Position numbers and translations under genes: made by a program. 31,428 nt of DNA from a virus. The stretch's first letter is position 1; each line of letters begins with the position of its first letter. Positions 20,382-27,060 of this stretch are shown here, one piece after another. The stretch is from IMG/VR virus record IMGVR_UViG_3300036671_000241, positions 1 through 31,428 of that record. One strand, written 5' to 3'. Under the pieces are notes generated by a model. That model was not told where the DNA came from. It searched no databases and saw only the letters and a program-made list of their open reading frames with translations.

Positions 20382-21718
20382 TCGCTGCACAATTTATACA
20401 AGACAACGCAGAACGTGGCCTGAAATATTTAGCAGAAGGCTACGGCGGAGATGGACTGACAGAAGGAACGAAGAGCGCAGCTCGTGAAATGGCAGCCGGT
20501 AATGTCAGCGAAAACAAGATCAGGAAAATGGCCCCCTGGTTTGCCAGACACAAAGTAGACGGCCAAGCTCCAAAGAACAGCAACGAATCCGATCCAGAAT
20601 ATCCCGGCGCAGGATTAGTCGCCTGGCTTTTATGGGGTGGAGATTTAAACTTCAGCGACCGAGCACAGGACTGGGCGCAGAGAAAAATAGACGCACTCGA
20701 CGCGGAAGCAGACTCAAGGAGAAAAATGAAAAAAATCGAACGCCGCACCTTTACGATCAAGAACGTAGAAGCAAGACAAGCAGAAGACGGAAGCATGCGC
20801 CTATCTGGATACGCAGCAGTTTTCAACGACGCCAGCGTGCCGCTTCCATTTATCGAGACAATCGCACCCGGAGCATTTCGTAAGACCCTTACCGAGACGC
20901 CAGATGTTCGACTTTTAATCAACCATGAAGGCCTGCCACTGGCACGCACGAAGAACGGAACCCTGCGCCTGCAAGAAGATGAGACAGGACTTTATATGGA
21001 CGCCGATCTTCCAGACACCCAGGCAGCTCGTGATCTCTACACATTGGTAGAACGCGGCGACGTCGATCAGATGAGCTTTTCATTCCGAGTAATCCGACAG
21101 AAATATAACGAAGGAAGGACAGAGCGAACCCTGATGGAATTATCACTAGCAGATGGCGACGTTTCAGTCGTGACCTACCCGGCCTATCCAACGACAAGCG
21201 TGGAAGCCAGAGAACAGATCCGAGCAGCGATGCAAGCTGTCAAAGAAGGACGCGATATAAGTCCAGAAACGAAGATGGTTCTAGAAAATATATTCTCCGA
21301 TCTTTCAGAAGGTCACGAATACATTATGAAAGCAGCTCAAATTATGTCTGAATTTATGGAGATGGAAGATTCGACTTACATGGAAGAAGAAGATCGCGCA
21401 GTTGATACAGTCGGCAGCTTCGTCTCCTGGGATTCTTCCGGTGGCACAGCACGCGGCAAAATCGTACGCGTTGTTCGAGAAGGCTCGCTCAATGTTCCAG
21501 AAACAGATTTTATGATTAACGCAGAAGAAGACGATCCTGCTGTTTTGATTCGCCTCTATCGCGAACTGCGAGATGGCTATATTGCGACAGATACGCTCGT
21601 AGGACACAAGGCATCAACACTCACACTGATCGATGCATTGCCAGAACCAAGTCCTGAAGAGGCAAGTCGCAAGATTTCGCTACGACTTGCGCAAGCAATC
21701 GTAAATAATACAAAGTAG
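20378..21718 (+). CDS. Three-domain HK97-type prohead protease
   Basis: A GTG start overlaps the portal stop. Of 446 residues, about 1-115 form a helical domain (A-A-R-E-M-A-A-G-N, W-F-A-R-H, W-L-L-W-G-G-D). About 120-270 are the U35-type protease (G-Y-A-A-V-F-N, I-A-P-G-A-F, catalytic His in L-I-N-H-E-G, catalytic Ser in D-Q-M-S-F-S-F). About 340-430 are a Tudor-like domain (S-F-V-S-W-D-S-S-G-G-T-A-R-G-K-I, then T-D-T-L-V-G-H-K-A-S-T-L). The protease should trim the capsid delta region during maturation. Flanking domains similar to XkdF-type proteins may act as scaffold or anchor. An internal ATG at 20727 could give protease without the first domain. Confidence 0.85.
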   Translation: MIAAQFIQDNAERGLKYLAEGYGGDGLTEGTKSAAREMAAGNVSENKIRKMAPWFARHKVDGQAPKNSNESDPEYPGAGLVAWLLWGGDLNFSDRAQDWAQRKIDALDAEADSRRKMKKIERRTFTIKNVEARQAEDGSMRLSGYAAVFNDASVPLPFIETIAPGAFRKTLTETPDVRLLINHEGLPLARTKNGTLRLQEDETGLYMDADLPDTQAARDLYTLVERGDVDQMSFSFRVIRQKYNEGRTERTLMELSLADGDVSVVTYPAYPTTSVEAREQIRAAMQAVKEGRDISPETKMVLENIFSDLSEGHEYIMKAAQIMSEFMEMEDSTYMEEEDRAVDTVGSFVSWDSSGGTARGKIVRVVREGSLNVPETDFMINAEEDDPAVLIRLYRELRDGYIATDTLVGHKASTLTLIDALPEPSPEEASRKISLRLAQAIVNNTK

Positions 21719-21722
21719 AATT

Positions 21723-21738
21723 CTGCTGCAATCAGCAG
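21723..21738 (+). other. Small stem-loop before the capsid gene
   Basis: CTGCTG-CAAT-CAGCAG is a perfect 6-bp hairpin 5 bases after the protease stop, with no T-run, in the 113-base gap before the capsid gene. It may protect the capsid mRNA 5' end or mark an RNA processing site. The rest of the gap shows only the AAGGAGAT ribosome site. Confidence 0.5.
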
Positions 21739-21831
21739 ATACAAAGCCGGAGCGCCTCTCGCACCCAACATGCGCCGCGAGATGAAGTGAAACCACTTTG
21801 ATCCAAACCATAATCAGAAGGAGATCAACAC

Positions 21832-23187
21832 ATGTCAAAGTCTTTCCTTGATAAGTTGATCGAGCGTCGTGATGCAGTCAAGTCAGAGATGGACGCAGTT
21901 CTCGAAGCAGTAGCAGAAGAGAACCGCACTGACCTAACAGCAGATGAAACCGAAAAGGTGGATTCACTCGTTGAAGAATCACGTTCACTCGATACAAAAA
22001 TCGATAAGATGAAAGCGCAAGCAGATGCAGATGTTAAGGCATCAGAGATCCGCTCAGCAGTAGCTGACGTAGCAATGCCACGTGCAACAGGCAGCGCGAC
22101 AGTTACACGCGAAGAGCGCACATATTCACCAGCATCAGATGCATCATTCGTAAAAGATGCATTTAACGCACAGTTCGCAAACGACTATGCAGCAAACGAT
22201 CGCCTCGCACGCCACATGCGTGAAGAGTCAATCGAGCGCCGCGATGTTGGAACGGCACAATTTGAAGGTCTTGTAATTCCACAATACCTCATCGACCTTG
22301 CAGCTCCATTCGCACGTGCAGGCCGCCCTTTCGCAGACTTTGCAACTAACAAGATGGCACTACCGCCAAGCGGAATGACCCTGAATATAAGTCGCATGAC
22401 GACCGGAAGTTCGACGGCCGTACAAGTTACACAGAACGATTCAGTATCAGAGACAGATGTCGATGACACATTGCTCACAATTAATGTGCGCACAATTGCA
22501 GGCCAGCAAGATATCTCACGCCAGGCAATCGAAAGAGGAACAGGCATCGACACATTCGTCATCGCCGACCTCATCAAGTCATGGCATACAACACTTGACT
22601 CACAGATCCTAAACGGTGCAGGAACAGCCGGCACAATCAAGGGCCTTCGTGCATCAGGTGGAAATGCAATCACATTCACATCAACAGCGCCAACAGTCGG
22701 ATTGCTTTATCCAAAGCTCGCTGACGCAATTCAGCAAGTCCAGACAAACGCATTCGTCTCACCGACACACTTCGTGGTTCACCCACGTCGCCTCGCATTC
22801 CTTCTAGCAGCAGTGGACAGCACAAATCGTCCACTCGTTGTGCCAGCAGCAAACGGCCCAATGAACGCAGCAGGAGTCGGTGCTGGAGTTTCACAATACG
22901 GAAACTCCGGATACCAAATGCTCGGACTTCCAATCATCACCGATGCAAGCATCGGAACCACATACGGAGCAGCAACCAACCAGGATGAAATCTATTGCGT
23001 AACAGCAAGCGAATCACATCTCTGGGAGCAGCCAGGATCTCCATTCGCACTTCGCTTCGATGCGACAGGCGCAGGAAACCTCACACTCAAGTCTGTCGTT
23101 TACGGCTACGCCGCATATACAGCAGAGCGCTACCCACTTGCAGCCTCGATTATTTCAGGCACAGGTCTAAGCGCACCAACCTTCTAA
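21832..23187 (+). CDS. Major capsid protein, HK97 fold
   Basis: A 451-residue protein with a strong ribosome site (AAGGAGAT). The first ~65 residues are a charged coiled coil (K-L-I-E-R-R-D-A-V-K-S-E-M, S-L-D-T-K-I-D-K-M), the scaffold-like delta region. The HK97 core begins after about residue 130 with V-I-P-Q-Y-L-I-D-L and continues I-S-R-Q-A-I-E-R-G and H-P-R-R-L-A-F-L-L. Cleavage by the upstream protease probably falls between these parts. A strong hairpin follows the gene. Confidence 0.92.
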   Translation: MSKSFLDKLIERRDAVKSEMDAVLEAVAEENRTDLTADETEKVDSLVEESRSLDTKIDKMKAQADADVKASEIRSAVADVAMPRATGSATVTREERTYSPASDASFVKDAFNAQFANDYAANDRLARHMREESIERRDVGTAQFEGLVIPQYLIDLAAPFARAGRPFADFATNKMALPPSGMTLNISRMTTGSSTAVQVTQNDSVSETDVDDTLLTINVRTIAGQQDISRQAIERGTGIDTFVIADLIKSWHTTLDSQILNGAGTAGTIKGLRASGGNAITFTSTAPTVGLLYPKLADAIQQVQTNAFVSPTHFVVHPRRLAFLLAAVDSTNRPLVVPAANGPMNAAGVGAGVSQYGNSGYQMLGLPIITDASIGTTYGAATNQDEIYCVTASESHLWEQPGSPFALRFDATGAGNLTLKSVVYGYAAYTAERYPLAASIISGTGLSAPTF

Positions 23188-23206
23188 ACGAAGGAACGCA
23201 CTAATT

Positions 23207-23254
23207 GTGCAGGGCGAGTGGTCCACCCCCCGAATCACTCGCCCTGCACTTCTT
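23207..23254 (+). terminator. Strong hairpin terminator/attenuator after the capsid gene
   Basis: GTGCAGGGCGAGTG at 23207-23220 pairs perfectly over 14 bases with 23236-23249 around a 15-base C-rich loop, followed by TTCTT. It lies 20 bases behind the capsid stop. It should end or dampen transcription, or stabilise the capsid mRNA, so that capsid protein is made in excess over the connector and tail genes. Confidence 0.8.
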
Positions 23255-23268
23255 AACAGGGGGAAGCA

Positions 23269-23952
23269 ATGAAGACAGCACACAAAGTAACAATCGGTTC
23301 GTGCGATCCAGGATCCGTAAATGGATCCTTCGCATATCGACTCATTCAGTTAGCGCAAGCCAGGAGCAGCAGGCTCGGACCATTCGTAAGAATCAAAGGC
23401 TCCGGACTTTTATCCAAGCAGCGAAACCGCATGGTGAAACAATTTCTGGATAACACAAATAGCGACTGGCTTCTTATGTTGGACTCAGATGAGCAGCTGA
23501 CCGCACAAGCATTCGACGCCTTGATAGATACAGCTCACGATAAAGAACGGCCGATCGTTGCAGGATTAGTATTCGCAGGATTTGGAGTGCCAGGAAAGCC
23601 GTACCCAAAACCAGTACCGGCAATCTTCCAGGATTCAGATAAAGGATTTTTACCACTTTTTAAATACGACAAGAACGCAGTCTTCGAGATTGACGCAGCA
23701 GGAACTGGGTGCTTACTGGTTCACCGAAGCGTTCTGGAGAAGATGCGAGAAGTAGCAGATTCAAACCAGGGAACGGACTGGTGCTGGTTCTGGGATGGAC
23801 CAGTAAACGGAGAATGGATCGGCGAGGATTTATTATTCTGTAGAAGGGCAAAGGCGCTCGGATTTACAATCCACGTGAACACAGCCGCCGTACTTCCGCA
23901 TCAGAAGAGTTTCTGGATGGAAGAGGTTCATAATGATATTTGGCAAGATTGA
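23269..23952 (+). CDS. Glycosyltransferase-like protein in the head module
   Basis: AGGGGGAAGCA precedes the ATG. The 227-residue protein shows a GT-A core: K-Q-R-N-R-M-V at the donor-binding start, W-L-L-M-L-D-S-D-E-Q with the D-x-D metal site at about 67-76, G-T-G-C-L-L-V-H-R-S, and G-E-D-L-L-F-C-R-R-A-K-A-L-G as acid/base region. It ends H-Q-K-S-F-W. It differs from both transferases at 3001-4388. Sitting right after the capsid gene, it might glycosylate the capsid; that is inference. Confidence 0.78.
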   Translation: MKTAHKVTIGSCDPGSVNGSFAYRLIQLAQARSSRLGPFVRIKGSGLLSKQRNRMVKQFLDNTNSDWLLMLDSDEQLTAQAFDALIDTAHDKERPIVAGLVFAGFGVPGKPYPKPVPAIFQDSDKGFLPLFKYDKNAVFEIDAAGTGCLLVHRSVLEKMREVADSNQGTDWCWFWDGPVNGEWIGEDLLFCRRAKALGFTIHVNTAAVLPHQKSFWMEEVHNDIWQD

Positions 23953-24058
23953 GAAGATTCGGCGCAAGCCGATAAAAGAAACAGCAACAGCCGATCCCAA
24001 ACTAGAGCGAGCGATGCTGCCAAAACCGGAAAGAAGGACGAAGCGTGGCCCTAACTAA
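23933..24058 (+). CDS. 41-residue basic protein
   Basis: The ATG at 23933 has GGAAGAGG upstream and lies within the end of the transferase gene; it overlaps the connector gene by 14 bases. It reads MIFGKIEKIRRKPIKETA, with a Pro/Lys/Arg tail (L-P-K-P-E-R-R-T-K-R-G-P-N). It is strongly positively charged and might bind DNA or the capsid interior. No family is recognised. Confidence 0.55.
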   Translation: MIFGKIEKIRRKPIKETATADPKLERAMLPKPERRTKRGPN

Positions 24059-24653
24059 TTGCTACTGCACACTTGCGGAATTGAAGGCATCACTGGCGAT
24101 CACAGACGCGGTCGACGATTTGCCACTGGAAGCAGCGATCACAGCAACGAGCAGGATGATCGATGATTACACCGGCCGATTCTTTTACAGGAACGGAACC
24201 ACCCAGGCTCCAGTCGCTCGTTATTACACCCCACTCGATCCCTGGACGATGAACATGGACGACAGCTACACGATCACCGAAGTGGCCACAGATGACAACT
24301 TCAACCAGACATGGGATACCGTCTGGGAAACGAGTGACTACATGCTTGAGCCAGTAAATAACCCACAGCGCGGCTGGCCAGTAACCAGGATCCTCGCCAT
24401 CGGCCGTTACGTTTGGCCTTATTATTTGCCGCAATCTTGCAGGATTACAGGAATCTGGGGATGGGAAGCAACACCAGCAGAGGTCAACATGGCAACCTTG
24501 ATCCAAGCAGCTCGACTGTTCACACGCCGCCAGTCGCCATTCGGGATCGCAGGAAGCCCGGACTTAGGCACAGTGCGCCTGACCGCAAAGCTCGACGCAG
24601 ACGTTGAAGCCTTGCTGCGACCATTTAAGAAGAATAACGGACTGGCAAAATAA
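24045..24653 (+). CDS. Head-tail connector (HK97 gp6-like adaptor)
   Basis: A 202-residue protein with a GTG start behind GAAGGACGAAGC. It opens C-T-L-A-E-L-K-A-S-L-A-I, then I-T-A-T-S-R-M-I-D-D-Y-T-G-R-F-F-Y, the helical adaptor layout of gp6-type proteins. A beta insert follows, then a C-terminal helix with A-A-R-L-F-T-R-R-Q-S-P-F-G. It should form the ring below the portal. Its stop shares one base with the next start (TAATG). Confidence 0.75.
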   Translation: MALTNCYCTLAELKASLAITDAVDDLPLEAAITATSRMIDDYTGRFFYRNGTTQAPVARYYTPLDPWTMNMDDSYTITEVATDDNFNQTWDTVWETSDYMLEPVNNPQRGWPVTRILAIGRYVWPYYLPQSCRITGIWGWEATPAEVNMATLIQAARLFTRRQSPFGIAGSPDLGTVRLTAKLDADVEALLRPFKKNNGLAK

Positions 24654-25057
24654 TGCCGATGCAACCAAGCCAAGTCCGAGACGCACTCAAAACCAGACTT
24701 CAAACCATCGCAGGCCTTCGCGTCTACGAAGTCATACCGGAACCAGTAACACCGCCATGCGCAATCGTGGGTCAGTTAGATTTCACATTCGATATCGATA
24801 ACGCCAGAGGGCTAGATCTGGCAAACGTTGATATTTATGTGATCGTCCAGCGCTTCTCAGAGCGAGCAGGCCAGGACAAGCTCGATGGATACCTCGCTGG
24901 CACAGGAGCAACATCCATCAAAGCAGCGATCGAAGGAGACAGAACGCTCGGCGGAACATGCCAGACATTGCGAGTAACCAGCGCAGAGTCCGGAACATAC
25001 GACTCGCAATCAAACACATTTCTCTCGTACCGCTACCGCCTAACAATCTGGGGATAA
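24653..25057 (+). CDS. Tail terminator / tail completion-like protein
   Basis: A 134-residue protein: N-terminal helix (P-S-Q-V-R-D-A-L-K-T-R-L-Q-T-I), then P-E-P-V-T-P-P-C-A-I-V, a beta core with D-I-Y-V-I-V-Q-R, and Y-R-Y-R-L-T-I-W-G at the end. This is the usual form of siphovirus tail-completion proteins, which cap the tail tube at the head. The order connector, completion, tube proteins supports it. Confidence 0.65.
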   Translation: MPMQPSQVRDALKTRLQTIAGLRVYEVIPEPVTPPCAIVGQLDFTFDIDNARGLDLANVDIYVIVQRFSERAGQDKLDGYLAGTGATSIKAAIEGDRTLGGTCQTLRVTSAESGTYDSQSNTFLSYRYRLTIWG

Positions 25058-25067
25058 GGAGAACCAC

Positions 25068-25262
25068 ATGACATACATAATAATCTCAAGCAGAGAAGTC
25101 TGCGGAAAAACCAAAGGCGATATAATCGCTGATAAAGAATTGCAAGATGCAGGAATTAGCGCAGAAAGTCTGATCGCAGGAAACCACATCAAAGCAAGCA
25201 ATACCACAGCACCAGCAAACCTACCCATCAAACCCGAAACAGAAGAAGGAGCGACTAAATAA
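25068..25262 (+). CDS. 64-residue protein before the tube genes, unknown
   Basis: AAGGAGAACCAC gives a strong start. It reads MTYIIISSREVCGKTKGD, then K-E-L-Q-D-A-G-I-S-A-E-S-L-I-A-G-N-H-I, and a Pro/Thr/Glu-rich tail. The fold looks like a small winged unit (strand, helix, strand), known in short proteins of tail modules. Function is unknown. Its stop shares one base with the first tube gene. Confidence 0.65.
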   Translation: MTYIIISSREVCGKTKGDIIADKELQDAGISAESLIAGNHIKASNTTAPANLPIKPETEEGATK

Positions 25263-25672
25263 TGGCTCGCATAGTTCTCACTAACGCATTTATCTCCGTC
25301 GGCGGAGTCGATCTGAGCGATCTAGTCGCTTCAGTAACATTGAATTCCACATTCGACGTAGTCGAAACCACAGCATTCACATCAACAGCAGCGAAGACAC
25401 GCGTTGCAGGCTTGGCAGACAATTCGATCACTCTCGAATTTCACCAGGATTATGCAACCAACGAAGTGGAGCAAACAATATATCCACTTCTCGGACAAGC
25501 ATCAACAGTTATCGTGAAGCCAAACGGCAGCACTACCAGCGCATTCAATCCGTCATACACCGCAAGTGCTATTATTTCTGAGTGGACTCCGATCAACGGA
25601 TCCGTCGGTGAATTGGCAACAGCAAGTGTGACGTGGCCAGTAACCGGAGCAATCACTAAGGCGGTCGCATAA
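25262..25672 (+). CDS. Major tail tube protein, copy 1
   Basis: A 136-residue protein with L-T-N-A-F-I-S-V-G-G-V-D-L-S-D at the start, then T-L-N-S-T-F-D-V-V-E-T-T-A-F, a typical tube-protein strand pattern. W-P-V-T-G-A-I-T-K ends it. This family forms the hexameric rings of the siphovirus tail. It is followed immediately by a clear paralogue (25672), about 70% identical by eye. Stop and start share one base. Confidence 0.82.
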   Translation: MARIVLTNAFISVGGVDLSDLVASVTLNSTFDVVETTAFTSTAAKTRVAGLADNSITLEFHQDYATNEVEQTIYPLLGQASTVIVKPNGSTTSAFNPSYTASAIISEWTPINGSVGELATASVTWPVTGAITKAVA

Positions 25673-26076
25673 TGGCAAGACTCGTACTAACAAACGCATC
25701 CGTTGTATTCGGCAGCACTGATCTGAGCGATTTTATTTCTAGCATCACGCTGAATTCAACATTCGATATCGTCGAAACAACTGCATTCGGAAACACAGCA
25801 AAGACACGTGTGGCCGGATTAGCAGACAATTCCATAACTCTGGAATTTCACCAGGATTATGCAACCAACGAAGTAGAGCAAACAATTTATCCGTTACTTG
25901 GAACAGCAGTCAGCGTAGTAGCAAAACCAGTAGCAGGAACAACAACAGCAATAAATCCGCAATACGCATTCTCAGCGCTTGTCTCGGAATGGACTCCCCT
26001 AAATGGATCCGTCGGAGAGCTAGCAACCGCTTCGGTTACATGGCCGATAAGCGGAGCAATAACAAAAACAACCTAA
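25672..26076 (+). CDS. Major tail tube protein, copy 2
   Basis: A 134-residue paralogue of copy 1. The central block from A-K-T-R-V-A-G-L-A-D to T-I-Y-P-L-L-G is identical in protein, while the DNA differs at many silent sites, so the duplication is old. N-terminal and loop residues near 80-100 differ. Either both build a mixed tube, or one is a special ring or decoration. Its codon pattern matches copy 1. Confidence 0.82.
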   Translation: MARLVLTNASVVFGSTDLSDFISSITLNSTFDIVETTAFGNTAKTRVAGLADNSITLEFHQDYATNEVEQTIYPLLGTAVSVVAKPVAGTTTAINPQYAFSALVSEWTPLNGSVGELATASVTWPISGAITKTT

Positions 26077-26097
26077 GTAAAAGAGGGGGAATAAAAT

Positions 26098-26376
26098 ATG
26101 GATGGATTAAATATAAAAGTCAAACTGATCGATGGCGTAGAGAAAACTTTCTCATTGCGACCACGCATCATCGTCGACTTTGAACAGAAGTACGGAAAAG
26201 GTCTAGCCAAACTTATCGGCGAAGAACAGAGGCTCGAACACGTCTACTATCTCGCTTGGCTCGCATTGAAGACAAACGGAGTCGTCGTGAAACCATTCGG
26301 ACCGGAGTTCTTAGATACGCTCGAAGGAGTTCAACTAGATTCAGACCCAAATTCAGAATCCACAGAGACAGCCTGA
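26098..26376 (+). CDS. Tail assembly chaperone, short form (G-like)
   Basis: A GAGGGGG ribosome site precedes the ATG. The 92-residue protein has a beta-rich opening (N-I-K-V-K-L-I-D-G-V-E-K-T-F-S), then R-I-I-V-D-F-E-Q-K-Y-G-K-G, typical of actinophage tail chaperones. It lies between tube protein and tape measure, the fixed place of this gene. A slippery site near its end gives a longer product. Confidence 0.82.
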   Translation: MDGLNIKVKLIDGVEKTFSLRPRIIVDFEQKYGKGLAKLIGEEQRLEHVYYLAWLALKTNGVVVKPFGPEFLDTLEGVQLDSDPNSESTETA

Positions 26377-26513
26377 CCTATTCAATAGCAGCAGTTTCTG
26401 TGGAGACAGGAATAGATCCGATCTCTTTATTGGATGCACCAGATGGAATCCTTGAAGCGATCGTGATTTATCTCAAAGAAAAGGCAAAGGCGGCAAACAA
26501 GCATGGCCAGTGA
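26098..26513 (+). CDS. Tail assembly chaperone, -1 frameshift form (G-T-like)
   Basis: Ribosomes slipping back one base at 26346-26352 leave the short frame at codon 85 and continue F-R-I-H-R-D-S-L-T-Y-S-I-A-A-V to the stop at 26511-26513, giving 138 residues (join 26098-26352 and 26352-26513). The extension has a helical end (L-E-A-I-V-I-Y-L-K-E-K-A-K). The second frame has no plausible start of its own after the slip. Two-product chaperones by -1 shift are the rule in long-tailed phages and bind the tape measure. Confidence 0.78.
26346..26352 (+). promoter_or_regulatory. -1 frameshift slippery heptamer CCCAAAT
   Basis: Read in the short frame as gaC CCA AAT, it fits X-XXY-YYZ exactly (CCC, AAA, T). 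Both tRNAs can re-pair on CCC AAA after slipping. The downstream frame stays open to 26513. No strong stimulatory hairpin was found by eye. Confidence 0.78.
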
Positions 26514-27054
26514 TGTAGTCGTAATAAACGGCATCAAAGAAACCACCGCCGCCTTGAAGAAATTCGACAAGGACGCAGCTCGTCGGCTGAACAAAGTTAT
26601 CAACGACGAGCTGCGTCGAGCCGAAGGAGATGCCAAAGAATCCATCCCAGATAAACCACCCATGAGTGGATGGCGATCAACAGCTGCAAAGAACCCACAG
26701 AAGAGCGTTCGCGGTGGCCAGGGCTGGCCAGCATGGGATCCGCAAGCGATCCGCCAGGGAATCGTGAAGACTCGCTCAGAAGGCCGCGTGAGGTCGGATT
26801 ACACCACTAGCGCTGGCGCATTATTTAACAAGACCGCATCCGGCGTGATCTTTGAAGTTGCAGGACGTAAATCACCAGGAGAGGGAACAGGCCGCCAGCT
26901 GATCGGCGTACTGAATCAACGCTTCAGGAAAGCATCACGCGGAATATGGGCAGTCATTGACCGAGATACCCCTAGAATTTATGCCAATATCAGGAACGCA
27001 ATGGACGAAGCAGAGAAGACCCTGAAATTAAACTTCAATAAAGAGAAGGGATAA
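26503..27054 (+). CDS. Tail component protein, HK97 gp10-like
   Basis: A 183-residue protein: G-I-K-E-T-T-A-A-L-K-K-F-D-K-D-A-A-R-R-L-N-K, then E-L-R-R-A-E-G-D-A-K-E-S-I-P, as in gp10-type tail or head-tail joining proteins. A Gly/Arg/Trp-rich middle and a C-terminal helix (A-M-D-E-A-E-K-T-L-K) follow. Such genes usually precede the tube gene, but here it lies after the chaperones and just before the tape measure. It overlaps the frameshift product by 11 bases. The family call is from general pattern only. Confidence 0.55.
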   Translation: MASDVVVINGIKETTAALKKFDKDAARRLNKVINDELRRAEGDAKESIPDKPPMSGWRSTAAKNPQKSVRGGQGWPAWDPQAIRQGIVKTRSEGRVRSDYTTSAGALFNKTASGVIFEVAGRKSPGEGTGRQLIGVLNQRFRKASRGIWAVIDRDTPRIYANIRNAMDEAEKTLKLNFNKEKG

Positions 27055-27060
27055 CCGAGC

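Noticed and set aside
21660-21716. Possible capsid promoter (TTGCGC and TACAAA near the protease stop)
   Set aside because: Hexamers match poorly, lie within coding sequence and match only by relaxed rules.
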